The position numbers were made by a program, and so were the translations under genes. A DNA stretch of 64,000 nucleotides, taken from positions 1,054,001 to 1,118,000 of the forward strand of contig CBDEVU010000017.1 of assembly GCA_965243715.1 (NCBI GenBank), written 5' to 3'. Under the pieces are notes generated by a model. The model was given only the letters and a program-made list of their open reading frames with translations, did no database searches and was not told where the DNA came from. Positions 1 through 10,140 of the stretch are shown here, piece after piece; position 1 is the stretch's first letter, and every line of letters starts with the position of its first letter. Source of the DNA: UBA11606 sp965243715 (lineage in GTDB: Bacteria; Actinomycetota; Acidimicrobiia; Acidimicrobiales; Aldehydirespiratoraceae).

Positions 1-153
1 CAGCGAACCCAAGGTTCGAGTTCCGTCGCTGATGGAGTCGATGAGTCGTTGATAAATGCCCAAGACCAAGGCCATGGTGCCGCCGGAAGCTCCAGGGACC
101 ACGTCGGCGGCCCCCATGATGAAACCACGAGCCATCTGGGTAACTATTTTCAC
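1..153 (-). CDS. DUF368 membrane protein, N-terminal fragment
   Basis: Only the first 51 codons lie in the window; the gene runs off the left edge. The translation contains the DUF368 hallmark GAADVVPGASGGTMALVLG followed by IYQRLIDSIS, a short re-entrant-type segment near the N-terminus. DUF368 proteins are polytopic inner-membrane proteins; recent work links the family to undecaprenyl-phosphate recycling, so a lipid-carrier translocase role is possible by homology. GTG at 153 is the chosen start; GTG at 159 or ATG at 135 are alternatives, and no strong ribosome site distinguishes them. The gene points away from sdhB and is separated from it by a non-coding gap. Confidence 0.8.
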   Translation of the reverse strand, partial: MKIVTQMARGFIMGAADVVPGASGGTMALVLGIYQRLIDSISDGTRTLGSL

Positions 154-551
154 GACCACGGAGGCAGATAGTACGCCCCTAAGAGGGCAGTCACTACAAG
201 ACGCGAAACGAGGCACCCTAGGGCAAAGGGTACCCCGTATCGTGAAGGCAGTTTGACGACACCTCACGATGGGGCCTGAAACTCGTCCGGTGAACGCTTC
301 TCCGTGAACCCTCGAAGGGTGCTTAGGTGCGAGAAATTCGTGGGACCGGTTTCGACCACTGGTGAGGTGGTGCGTATGACGGTTGCGTCAGTGTGAGCCG
401 CGGGTTTGGTGGGTGGACTCACATTTGCGTCAGTTGCCATCCCCCCTTCAGGTCTTTGGTGTGACTTATGTCATCATCGCGCGCCGTTGGGTCGCTCGTC
501 AAGCACAATCTCAAATCGTGGGATGGTAGGCGGGGACGGCGGCCCAAAAAG
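154..551. other. Intergenic region between sdhB end and the DUF368 gene
   Basis: I see no credible gene in these roughly 400 bases. Both flanking genes are on the minus strand, so this stretch should hold the sdhB terminator and the promoter of the DUF368 gene. The 9-mer TGCGTCAGT occurs twice (about 383-391 and 426-434), and a Crp-like imperfect palindrome sits at 460-475. Short ORFs here lack family resemblance. Confidence 0.5.
460..475. promoter_or_regulatory. Possible Crp/GlxR-like site
   Basis: TGTGA-CTTATG-TCATC resembles the Crp-family operator TGTGA-N6-TCACA, with the second half-site imperfect. It lies between sdhB and the DUF368 gene, upstream of the latter. A single imperfect match in a high-GC genome is weak evidence. 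Confidence 0.25.
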
Positions 552-1322
552 CTACTGCCCGGACAGGCTGCGGTTCTTGAACTTGGCCCTCACGAAGTCG
601 CGGTTCATCATGGCGATGAAATCGAGAGGGATTTCCTTTGGGCACGCGTCATGGCATTCGCCGTGGTTGGTGCAGGAACCGAAGAAGTCTTCCATGGTCT
701 CGACCATGGTCTCGGTGCGCTTCCACCGTTCGGGCTGGCCTTGCGGTAAGACGTTAAGGTGGGCCAGTTTAGCCGCGGTGAAGAGCTGTGCGGCCGAGTT
801 CGGGCAGGCCGCAACGCAGGCACCGCAACCAATGCAGGCCGCCGCGTCCATGGCGGTGTCGGCGGCCTCCTTCGGGACCGCGATTGCGTTGGCGTCTTGG
901 GCGGTGCCGGTGGGAGCCGATATATAGCCACCGGCTTCGATGATGCGGTCGAATGCTCGGCGGTCGACCATGAGGTCTTTCAGGACAGGGAAGGAGGTGG
1001 CCATCCACGGCTCTATTACGATCTCGTCGCCGTTATTGAACTTGCGCATGTGTAGTTGGCAGGTTGCGGTGGCCTTTTCTGGTCCGTGGGCCTGACCGTT
1101 GATCATGACCCCGCAGGTGCCGCAGATCCCTTCGCGACAGTCGTGGGCAAAGGTGATCGGCTCGATGTCGTCGGCGATGAGGCGTTCGTTGACTACGTCG
1201 AGCATCTCAAGGAAGGAGGCGTCTTCTGGGATGTCGTTGGCGTCGACTTCGAGGAAGGACCCCGGGGTGTGGGGGCCATTTTGGCGCCAGATTTTTAGCT
1301 TCAGGTTCAGAAGTTTGCTCAT
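552..1322 (-). CDS. sdhB: Succinate dehydrogenase/fumarate reductase iron-sulfur subunit
   Basis: This 256-residue electron-transfer subunit of complex II carries electrons from the flavin subunit to the membrane cytochrome. An N-terminal plant-type ferredoxin domain shows the [2Fe-2S] ligands C62, C67, C70 and C88. The C-terminal domain has C163-x2-C166-x2-C169-x3-C173 and C217, C223, C227, which fit the [4Fe-4S] and [3Fe-4S] clusters. The ATG at 1322 has GAGGAG just upstream and gives the usual family length; the longer open frame upstream only shadows sdhA. It is the last gene of sdhCAB, 11 nt after sdhA. Confidence 0.96.
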   Translation of the reverse strand: MSKLLNLKLKIWRQNGPHTPGSFLEVDANDIPEDASFLEMLDVVNERLIADDIEPITFAHDCREGICGTCGVMINGQAHGPEKATATCQLHMRKFNNGDEIVIEPWMATSFPVLKDLMVDRRAFDRIIEAGGYISAPTGTAQDANAIAVPKEAADTAMDAAACIGCGACVAACPNSAAQLFTAAKLAHLNVLPQGQPERWKRTETMVETMEDFFGSCTNHGECHDACPKEIPLDFIAMMNRDFVRAKFKNRSLSGQ

Positions 1323-1332
1323 CTCAACTCCT

Positions 1333-3254
<1,922 letters not shown>

Positions 3255-3255
<1 letters not shown>

Positions 3256-4067
3256 CAGCCCTCCTCTACGTGGTTGTTGTCTTCATCGGTATCGAACTCT
3301 CCGACCGGAACTGAGCGGTTGTCCTCGTTGATGAGGCCGGTCTGAACCGCGATCGGGAAGCTGAGGTTGCCGATTAGGATAAGACCGGCCAAAGCGGTCG
3401 CCAATGGACGGCGATAAGCGTTGTACCGCGGGTTATTGACGCCGAGGGTCTGAAACATCGACCAAGCGCCGTGGAAGATGTGGACGGCGAGGGCAATGTT
3501 GGCCACTACATAGAGGATGGCGACCGGTAGGGCACTCATTGAGTCGTAAACGTTGTGGTAGACGTCGCCGCGTACCCAGTCGTCCGAGAACCATCCCCAA
3601 GTCAGATCGGCAAGGTGATAAAGGACGTAGAGCAAGATAATGGGCCCCGTCCAGCGCATCGTGCGACTGGCAAAGGTGGCTGCTACGTAGTCGCGGCGCC
3701 CGTCATAGGACTTGTCGGCTTGGTGGCTGAGCCGACTCAGCGACCAGGCGGCATGGATATGAGCGGCGAACATGGCAATGAGGCCGACCCGCATCAGCCA
3801 GAGCACGAGGGTGCGCGGTACGAGGTGGCCGCCTAGGTCACGGAGCGCTTCGGCGTATTCGTGGATCTGTACGGGTCCTTCGTAGAGATGCAGGTTGCCG
3901 ATCATGTGTACGACGACAAAACCGAGTAGTCCAATGCCGGTGAGTGCCATCACGTACTTCTTGCCGATGGCGGTCTGATACAGGTCTAGGGGCCATGGGA
4001 GTCGGTTGCCTCGTCGACGAATTGGCGGGATCGAGTGGTTGGCTTCACGCGAGAAGGTCTGCGCCAT
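3255..4067 (-). CDS. sdhC: Succinate dehydrogenase cytochrome b subunit
   Basis: This 270-residue membrane anchor has several hydrophobic helices. It includes a helix with VVVHMIGNLHLY, which fits a heme-ligating histidine segment of type-B complex II cytochromes with five helices and two hemes. It receives electrons from SdhB and passes them to the quinone pool. The N-terminal 30 residues are basic and cytosolic; the C-terminus is acidic. AAAGGAACC precedes the ATG. It starts only 63 nt after the GH2-like gene on the same strand, so co-transcription with the upstream genes is possible. Confidence 0.93.
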
Positions 4068-4130
4068 GGTTTGGTTCCTTTGGGTGAAGGTCTAATTCAA
4101 GCTACTGGGCGGCGGTGGCCTAAGCCCACT

Positions 4131-6221
4131 TCAGGCGACCACTGTTTGGTAGGTGTTGGCGACATTGATGCCGTCGGCGGTGAGGCGAAGATCGAGCCGG
4201 ATTTCGCCACTCGTCGGCGGGGCCGCCAACTCCACCACGCCAACTTTCTCGCACTCGTCGGCCGCAACCGTCCCCGCCCACGTCGTTGATACCGCGGAAC
4301 CGTCTCGCAGGGTGACGGTCGCCCGAATCTCCGCGTCGCTAATTGGCTCCGGCTGGTCAGATATCACGTGAATGTCTATCAACTGGGTCCCTCCGCGGTG
4401 AAGCGTAGTAGGCACTGAGTCAGCCACGACGATCACCGGGCGACAGGCGTCAATCAGAGCCTGCCATCCGGGCTTTACCCGACGATCGCTATGGCGGACG
4501 CCGTACCCGCCCGCGGCTGAAGGATCGGCGAAGTAGAACGCGGCAAACCCACCGGTGGGACGGTACTTGAGCCGACGCAGGGTCTCAATGGTGGTTCGGA
4601 GCACATCGGCTTGAGCGGTCTGGGTTAGTCGAGCCCAGGTCGGCCCGTCGGCCGCGTGGGCGGGAGGCACAAGATGCTGCAGGGATTCTTTTCGCGCCCC
4701 GATCGAGGCCGCGATTGCGTCCCAGTTAAGAGCGGGCCAGCCCGGATCGTTGAGTTCCAAAAGCTCGGGCGACACGGTGGCCGCGCCGAAGGCGGTGACG
4801 AACCGTCCCATCTTCGGAATGCGTGCCATCGCCGCCCCCAAGTCGCGGGCCCGGCGATCATGCCAACCGAACCACAAATGGCTCGTGGTTCCGTCCAGTC
4901 TGGGGAAGTGGGGGGGAACGTCGGTGTGTGGGACAACGGGACGCGAGCCGTCCGTGCGTTGTAGCACCCGACGGACCGACCGGTCGAGCACTGCTCGGTT
5001 CCATGACGGATGCTGCTGGCCCATCACAGGTGGGGTAGCGGTCGGTAGGTAGGGCCGCTTGAATGGTTCGTCGTGGGCGCACCACACCGCGATGGACGGG
5101 TGATGGCCGAGCAGGTCGACCATCTCGCGGGCTTGGCGGACCGCTTGGGTACGAACCCCGCGCGCCATCTGCCCTCGAAGAGGTAGCTCCTGCCAGAGGA
5201 GCAGGCCGAGTTCGTCGGCCGTGTGGTAGAGCGCGGGGTGAGCGACATGGCTCACCAGCCGGATGAGGTCCAGTCCAGCGTCGCGGACCGCCGTAACATC
5301 GCTTTTCACTTCATCCGGTAAGACCTTGCCGAGTTGGGGCTGAGTCGGGAGCATAACGATGCCCTTGGTGAACATCTGCTGTCCGTTGACCGACAAGATC
5401 CAGCCGTCCATGCGGACCGTGCGAAAGGCGGTGCGACAGTCTCGGCGGTCGTGTACTTCGTCACCTACGATTAGCTCGCACGTGAGGTCATGGAGGGGCT
5501 GTTCCCCGCGACGGTAGGGCCACCAGAGGTCAGGTTCAGGGATCTCAATGGTCCATTCGACCCGGTTCTCGCCGACCGCGGCCGAGTGCGAAAGTTTGTG
5601 GTCCACTCCCGCGACACGGGTGCGAAGAGTTACCGGGCCGCCATCAAGATGATCAAAAACGCAACGCAAGCCAAGGCGGGCCTCCGCCGCCGACGCATCG
5701 ACGCACACGACCCGGAAGTGCTGGATAGCGCTCAATCCGGTCTCGTGGACGGTTACCGGTTGCCAGATCCCGCCCGGATTCAGTCCCGCCGCGCCGGAGA
5801 GTTCCGGGTCCAAAATCGCACCCATCAGATTGCTTCGTTCGTTTCGGTCACCAAAGCGGCTGCAGGTAACGTCGATGGCGAGTTTGTGGACCGAGCGGTC
5901 GCCCATCAGATGGGTGATCTCGAACTGATGGGGAACGAAGTAGCCCTCAGTGTTGCCGACGTATGCGCCGTTGAGCCATACGTCGCCTTGTTGAGTGATC
6001 CCCGCGAGTGTGATCCAGCGCCGTCGTCCCCGCGGTACGGGATCCATCGTGAAGGTTCGGCGATGGAGTACGGCTCGTTCGTTCGCTAACGCTTTGGTAG
6101 TGGCCCAGTGGCCGGGAACGTCAACTTCGGCCCAGGAACGGTCGTCGAGGTCAGGTTCGTGAAAGGTGCGTCGGAGCTCCTGGCGAGCGGGAATCGCCCG
6201 CCAGCGACCAGAGAGATCCAT
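4131..6221 (-). CDS. Glycoside hydrolase family 2-like protein, nucleophile missing
   Basis: A 696-residue protein with GH2 architecture: an N-terminal sugar-binding jelly roll (LSGRW..., DVWLNGAYVGN), an Ig-like middle domain, a TIM barrel and a C-terminal beta domain. There is no signal peptide, so it should be cytosolic. The barrel keeps HPSIAVWCAHDEP, in which E385 aligns with the usual acid/base. At the nucleophile position, where the family has a pattern like RFVSEFG, this protein reads RFVTAFG, giving A477. It may be a non-hydrolytic or divergent member. ATG at 6221 has AGGGAGA upstream. It follows the GH1-like gene by 21 nt, suggesting an operon. Confidence 0.8.
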   Translation of the reverse strand: MDLSGRWRAIPARQELRRTFHEPDLDDRSWAEVDVPGHWATTKALANERAVLHRRTFTMDPVPRGRRRWITLAGITQQGDVWLNGAYVGNTEGYFVPHQFEITHLMGDRSVHKLAIDVTCSRFGDRNERSNLMGAILDPELSGAAGLNPGGIWQPVTVHETGLSAIQHFRVVCVDASAAEARLGLRCVFDHLDGGPVTLRTRVAGVDHKLSHSAAVGENRVEWTIEIPEPDLWWPYRRGEQPLHDLTCELIVGDEVHDRRDCRTAFRTVRMDGWILSVNGQQMFTKGIVMLPTQPQLGKVLPDEVKSDVTAVRDAGLDLIRLVSHVAHPALYHTADELGLLLWQELPLRGQMARGVRTQAVRQAREMVDLLGHHPSIAVWCAHDEPFKRPYLPTATPPVMGQQHPSWNRAVLDRSVRRVLQRTDGSRPVVPHTDVPPHFPRLDGTTSHLWFGWHDRRARDLGAAMARIPKMGRFVTAFGAATVSPELLELNDPGWPALNWDAIAASIGARKESLQHLVPPAHAADGPTWARLTQTAQADVLRTTIETLRRLKYRPTGGFAAFYFADPSAAGGYGVRHSDRRVKPGWQALIDACRPVIVVADSVPTTLHRGGTQLIDIHVISDQPEPISDAEIRATVTLRDGSAVSTTWAGTVAADECEKVGVVELAAPPTSGEIRLDLRLTADGINVANTYQTVVA

Positions 6222-6242
6222 TCTCCCTACGGTACCTGACGC

Positions 6243-7439
6243 CTACACCGACCATTCGCTAAACGTGGTGGCGGCTTGTTTGCGGGTTCGTCCGCGTGTG
6301 ATTAGCCCACGCGGTTGGGTGAAGCCCAGCTTCCACTCATAGCCGTCGATGCCTGAGTCGTGGAAGTAGCCGGCGAGTCCGATGTCGTGGGCGGCGTCGC
6401 GAACATTGGCCAAGGAACGGGCGAGGAGATCGTCTCGCCATGCTTCATCGTCGGTCTGAATCCCGTGGGCGGCAACGACTAGCGAGTGATCCGGGAGGGC
6501 GGTGTGAGTCCGGTAGATGGCTTCGGCCAACTCATCTGGTTCGGGCGTAAATCCCGACCCCGCGACCCGACCGCCCGGCGGCCAAGGGACGAAACCACCG
6601 TCAGAGTCTAGGCCGATCGGGCTATCGTGAATGAGGCCAACTTGATCGACGGCGTTGACGAAGAGCGGAACATCGACCGGTGGGCGTCCCGCCAGTTCCA
6701 ACACCCCGTTGGCATGAACGCGAAGCCAGCACCACAACAGTTCGTCCCAGCCGCGGGCGGCTTTGCCCGCTTCGATTGAAACTCGGCCGTCCGTTTCGGC
6801 CCGAGCGTGAATAGGGTCCGCTCGCCATGTCGTCATAACGCTCTGGCGACCCGATGAGAGCAGTCGTAGTGCATCGTGAACGGCGAGTGTGGCCCCTTCG
6901 GCCGCTTCGCGAAGTTCGACCCTGTTGCGTCGACCCGGTGGCCGAGTGCCTAGGCCGTAAGCGCGTATGGCCCAACCGAGAGGATCCTCGACGGGAACGA
7001 AACCGTCGGCAAATTCGTCGAAGGCTTCCGCGACGCGGTCGACGTGTCGGAGCCAGAAACGGCCCCGGGCTGATTTGTCGCGATGGCCTCCCTCGTCGTC
7101 TAGGTACCAGCCGGGAAGCGTCGTGTGGTGAAGGGTGAGCCAATTGGCGATGCCGAGGGATTGAGCGTGACTCAAGATGTCGCGATAGCGGTCGATCGCG
7201 TCGTGATCGATCCGTCCCGGTTCGGGCTCGATCCTGGCCCATTCGATCGTGATCCGCCAAGCGTTGCAGCCTAGGTTGGCGAATTGGGCGAGATCATCAC
7301 GATAGTCACTGGCTAGTCCAGAGCCGTCGCTCGAACGAGGAGCCAGTTTGTCACGTTCCCAACGCGACCAGTCGGCTGACGCCGCGACACCTTCCACGCT
7401 GACGGAGGAGGTGGTGACTCCCTTTAGGAACGTTTTCAC
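6243..7439 (-). CDS. Glycoside hydrolase family 1-like protein, catalytic residues altered
   Basis: A 398-residue protein that follows GH1 along its whole length, but short for the family (usually about 440-480). It has an FLKGVTTSS start, NAWRITIEWARIEPEPG, TLHHTTLPGW, and near the end GYFHDSGIDGYEWKLGF, equivalent to the GH1 motif GYFxWSLxDNFEWxxGY. The acid/base motif TxNEP is replaced by PVEDP (E151-D152). The nucleophile motif ITENG is replaced by VAAHG, with A324 in the glutamate position. Hydrolysis by the normal mechanism looks impossible. It starts at GTG 7439 and heads a transcript with the GH2-like gene. No secretion signal is visible. Confidence 0.75.
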   Translation of the reverse strand: MKTFLKGVTTSSVSVEGVAASADWSRWERDKLAPRSSDGSGLASDYRDDLAQFANLGCNAWRITIEWARIEPEPGRIDHDAIDRYRDILSHAQSLGIANWLTLHHTTLPGWYLDDEGGHRDKSARGRFWLRHVDRVAEAFDEFADGFVPVEDPLGWAIRAYGLGTRPPGRRNRVELREAAEGATLAVHDALRLLSSGRQSVMTTWRADPIHARAETDGRVSIEAGKAARGWDELLWCWLRVHANGVLELAGRPPVDVPLFVNAVDQVGLIHDSPIGLDSDGGFVPWPPGGRVAGSGFTPEPDELAEAIYRTHTALPDHSLVVAAHGIQTDDEAWRDDLLARSLANVRDAAHDIGLAGYFHDSGIDGYEWKLGFTQPRGLITRGRTRKQAATTFSEWSV

Positions 7440-7468
7440 GGGCTTGGAGTTGAATCGATCGAGGTCAT

Positions 7469-7486
7469 GGTTAGTAAACGCTAACC
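7469..7486. promoter_or_regulatory. Inverted repeat upstream of the GH1-like gene
   Basis: GGTTAG-TAAACG-CTAACC is a perfect 6-bp inverted repeat with a 6-base centre, 30 nt upstream of the GH1-like start. Placement and symmetry fit a repressor operator, for example of a LacI- or GntR-type sugar regulator, but no regulator gene is adjacent. Confidence 0.4.
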
Positions 7487-7530
7487 CACCGACAAGCGAA
7501 TATTTTTTCGGGAAAGTGCTTCTCGGTCTT

Positions 7531-7562
7531 TACAACGGTAGTATTTCAGTGTTGTAATTACA
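7531..7562. promoter_or_regulatory. Second palindromic element in the GH1-whiB divergent region
   Basis: TACAAC (7531-7536) and GTTGTA (7551-7556) form an inverted repeat, and TGTAATTACA (7553-7562) is a perfect 10-bp palindrome. The AT-rich block lies between divergent genes and about 60 nt before the WhiB start, so it could belong to either promoter. Confidence 0.3.
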
Positions 7563-7622
7563 GCGGTGGCATCAAGTGGATAATTCGCTTTTGGATTGAT
7601 CGGTGCCGTGAAGGAGGAACCC

Positions 7623-7913
7623 ATGGTTATTCACCTCGAAGTTAAGACCGAACCAAAGTGGTGGCAGGAATTTGCCAATTGCCTGGGCGTCGACTCGGAT
7701 CTATTCTTCCCTGAGCGCGGTGCGTCTACTCGCGAAGCTAAGGACGTGTGCCGTGGCTGTGTGGTTCGCGAGGAGTGTCTAGAATTTGCCCTAGGAAACC
7801 GCGAAAAGTTTGGGGTCTGGGGAGGCCTGAGCGAGCGAGAACGCCGCCGTATACGCCGTCAGCGGGCGTCGGGCCGCGCCGCCGAAGCTCAGTCCGGCAA
7901 CAGTATCGCCTGA
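7623..7913 (+). CDS. WhiB-family transcriptional regulator
   Basis: A 96-residue Wbl protein, a family confined to Actinobacteria and their phages. Four cysteines in the expected pattern (NC, VCRGC, EEC) would hold a redox-sensitive [4Fe-4S] cluster. GVWGGLSERERRR is the conserved turn plus basic DNA-contact tail. The start is fixed by AAGGAGGAA eight bases before ATG 7623. Wbl proteins normally act with the primary sigma factor region 4; which paralogue this is cannot be said. Confidence 0.93.
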   Translation: MVIHLEVKTEPKWWQEFANCLGVDSDLFFPERGASTREAKDVCRGCVVREECLEFALGNREKFGVWGGLSERERRRIRRQRASGRAAEAQSGNSIA

Positions 7914-7986
7914 GCAGTCACGGAACTTGCCCGTCCTTTGGGTAGCGCGCCTGCCGTCGGTATCGCCGACGTGGTAACCTAACGGT

Positions 7987-8145
7987 ATGAGTCTTGGTGC
8001 TCCAGAACTGATTGTTATTCTCATCATCGTGCTGCTCGTGTTTGGCGGGGCCAAGCTACCGAAGTTGGCACGCTCGTTGGGTCAGGCCCAAAAGGAATTC
8101 AAAGAGGGCCTGAGCGAGGGATCCAGCGAAGACAGCGCCACCTGA
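7987..8145 (+). CDS. tatA: Twin-arginine translocase subunit TatA
   Basis: A 52-codon gene. The product starts MSLGAPELIVILIIVLLVFG, one transmembrane helix, then the FG hinge, then the amphipathic helix AKLPKLARSLGQAQKEFKEG and a short acidic tail. This is the full TatA/E layout: it oligomerises to form the pore-like element of the Tat export system. It is shorter than most TatA proteins because the tail is minimal. No tatC is adjacent. It precedes the sigma factor by nine bases on the same strand. Confidence 0.9.
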   Translation: MSLGAPELIVILIIVLLVFGGAKLPKLARSLGQAQKEFKEGLSEGSSEDSAT

Positions 8146-8154
8146 TCGCCGTCG

Positions 8155-8682
8155 TTGAGCAAGTCGGGCCGCGCTGAACCGTCGTCGCCCGACGGGGTCC
8201 CCACGTGGGATGAGATTGCGCGCCATCACGGTCGTTTCATGTATTCGGTGGCGTATCGGCTAGCGGGGAACCAAACTGATGCCGAGGACGTTGTCCAAGA
8301 AGCGCTCGTCCGCGTCAAGCGCGGTCTCGAGAGTTACATCCCCGGTTCCCTTCACGGATGGCTGGCCCGAATCGTGACCAACGTTTTCCTCGATGAAACT
8401 CGCCGCCGTAAGCGGCGGCCCCATATTCCTCTTCCCGATGATCCGGATCGGGTGATCGCAGGCGGACTAGCGGCCGACGAAGAGCTAGCCATGGAGCGCC
8501 TGCCCGATCATCTTCAGACTGCGCTCAACGGACTGCGCGACGAGTTCCGGCTCGCTATTGTCCTGTGCGACGTGGCAGGCCTCACTTACCGCGAGATCGC
8601 CGACCAACTTGGCGTGCCGGTGGGAACGGTGCGGTCTCGGGTTCACCGCGGACGCATGCGACTGCGAGAAGTAGTGTCGTGA
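8155..8682 (+). CDS. ECF-type RNA polymerase sigma factor
   Basis: A 175-residue sigma-70 family protein of the extracytoplasmic function class. Region 2 is at about residues 25-90 (RFMYSVAYRLAGNQTDAEDVVQEAL) and region 4 near the C-terminus carries the helix-turn-helix TYREIADQLGVPVGTVRSR. The start appears to be TTG 8155, because internal ATGs fall inside region 2. It overlaps the anti-sigma gene by four bases (GTGA), the classic coupling of a sigma factor with its inhibitor. The layout recalls mycobacterial SigE/anti-sigma pairs near tat genes. Confidence 0.92.
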   Translation: MSKSGRAEPSSPDGVPTWDEIARHHGRFMYSVAYRLAGNQTDAEDVVQEALVRVKRGLESYIPGSLHGWLARIVTNVFLDETRRRKRRPHIPLPDDPDRVIAGGLAADEELAMERLPDHLQTALNGLRDEFRLAIVLCDVAGLTYREIADQLGVPVGTVRSRVHRGRMRLREVVS

Positions 8683-9476
8683 ACGGCGACGATGATCGCC
8701 TCAGCGCCTATCTCGACAACGAACTCGATCCCGCGGGTCGGGCCGAGGTTGAGGCGGCGCGGGCCAGCGATCCAGAATTGGCCGCCGAACTAGCGGCACT
8801 GGCGAGCGTGCGCCACCAGTTGCGTATTGACGGCCTTGTTGACCTCCCTCGTGGCAGCCAAGACCGCATCGTGGCTTCTGTACTCTCCCGCTCCGCTCCT
8901 CGCCGAGTCCCAGTTTTCGCCGCGGTCGCCGCCTCGTTGGTGATTGTCGTGGGAGTAGTTGGTGGCCTACTAGGTGGTCTAGAGGGAAGAGCTACGCTTC
9001 CGGCCGTGAACAACTTTGTCGCGCGGCACGAAGCGGTGGCGGCCGAGCCCGAACCCGCGGTCGTTGACGATCGCCCCCCTCTAGATGACATGCCGATCAT
9101 GGGTGACGAGATGGAGATGATGCAAGCGTCCGTCGCGGACAATGTCGTACATGTGCTCTACGAAGATTCTCACGGTGTGTACCTTTCCATCTTTCGCAGC
9201 GTTGGTGAGCCCGACATGGATGGCCTAGCCGACGAAATAGCTACCGGTGAAGTGTCTGCGATGAACGGACACGCCCTGTGGAGGGCGACGCTGGGCCGAG
9301 TCCATGTAGTTGTGTTCGACGGCGACGGCTATGTCTGGACTCTCGTCAGCGACACCGTCTACGACGCCTGGTCAGATATGGTGGCTGACCTGCCGACGTA
9401 CCATCCGTCCTTAGGAGAGCGGGCTCACCGCTTGGTCGAAGCGGTCGTCGAACCGTTCCAACTAGGCGTGACCTAG
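8679..9476 (+). CDS. Membrane anti-sigma factor
   Basis: A 265-residue protein starting at GTG 8679 inside the sigma gene stop. The N-terminal cytosolic domain (DRLSAYLDNELDP, then an AAELAALASVRHQL helix) matches zinc-less anti-sigma domains of the RskA/putative zinc-finger superfamily. A single transmembrane helix follows at about residues 86-108 (VFAAVAASLVIVVGVVGGLL). The extracytoplasmic part has a negatively charged linker and a compact domain of unknown type. It should sequester the preceding sigma factor until an envelope signal arrives. It ends convergently with the second WhiB gene. Confidence 0.82.
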   Translation: MNGDDDRLSAYLDNELDPAGRAEVEAARASDPELAAELAALASVRHQLRIDGLVDLPRGSQDRIVASVLSRSAPRRVPVFAAVAASLVIVVGVVGGLLGGLEGRATLPAVNNFVARHEAVAAEPEPAVVDDRPPLDDMPIMGDEMEMMQASVADNVVHVLYEDSHGVYLSIFRSVGEPDMDGLADEIATGEVSAMNGHALWRATLGRVHVVVFDGDGYVWTLVSDTVYDAWSDMVADLPTYHPSLGERAHRLVEAVVEPFQLGVT

Positions 9477-9709
9477 GCGGGGGCTTTGGCCCGCCGTGCT
9501 CGCAAAATCCGGCGACGCTGCCGCTCGCTGCTCGCCCCCCATACACCGTGGTCGATGCGGTTTCGTAAAGCGTACTCGAGGCAATGCTCTTGTACAGGAC
9601 AGCCTTCGCAGATGCGCTTGGCAATTTCAACGCCTACGCCATTTGAAGGGAAGAAGGTGTTAGGGGGATGGGTGGCGCAGTTCCCTTGTGCCATCCAGTT
9701 GGTGTCCAT
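9473..9709 (-). CDS. WhiB-family transcriptional regulator
   Basis: Second Wbl protein of the window, 78 residues from ATG 9709, which has GAGGAG eight bases upstream; the upstream in-frame ATG at 9751 lacks a comparable site. Cysteines GNC, ICEGC and EHC supply the Fe-S ligands and GVWGASSERQRRR the conserved turn and basic tail. It differs clearly from the WhiB at 7623, so it is not a recent duplicate. Tail-to-tail with the anti-sigma gene, overlapping by four bases. Confidence 0.93.
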   Translation of the reverse strand: MDTNWMAQGNCATHPPNTFFPSNGVGVEIAKRICEGCPVQEHCLEYALRNRIDHGVWGASSERQRRRILRARRAKAPA

Positions 9710-9832
9710 TCGGAGCTCCTCACTTGGACCGCCATCCAACAGTTCATTCATTGCGTAAACGCATTACGCCACACCGAGGGGAAAGTTCCCGTAAAGAGCC
9801 AAGTGGTTTTTTGCCCCTACAATGAATTATCT

Positions 9833-10111
9833 ATGACCGATATTGCCGACGTTGAAGCCGAAGAACCACCAATCGGGCAGACCACCATAGTGTACCTCGG
9901 TCCGGTCGCTCCCCATTGGGATATCCGTGCCGTCTACGGCGAGCGCGAGGTCATGGCCAATTTTCGCCACCGGATAAACGCCCGTTTGTTGCTGATTCCA
10001 CCCCACGACCCGCAGTTTCGTCGCAACCGTGAGCGAGTAAACCGTGACGGCGAACGGGAGCGAATCGTGGTCGAGTGGGACTTGGGTTACCCCGAGGAAG
10101 AATCGGCCTAA
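9833..10111 (+). CDS. Hypothetical small protein
   Basis: A 92-residue protein, MTDIADVEAEEPPIGQ to YPEEESA, of no family I recognise. It has a central beta-rich stretch (TTIVYLGPVAPHWDIRAVYG) and a basic R-rich segment (RRNRERVNRDGERERI), with no signal or membrane helix. ATG 9833 is preceded by AT-rich TACAATGAATTAT, which contains a -10-like hexamer. It lies 29 nt before the ROK kinase on the same strand, so it may be co-transcribed with the kinase-ppk operon. Confidence 0.6.
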   Translation: MTDIADVEAEEPPIGQTTIVYLGPVAPHWDIRAVYGEREVMANFRHRINARLLLIPPHDPQFRRNRERVNRDGERERIVVEWDLGYPEEESA

Positions 10112-10140
10112 GGCCGAGTCCAAGGGAGGCGCTCGACACG

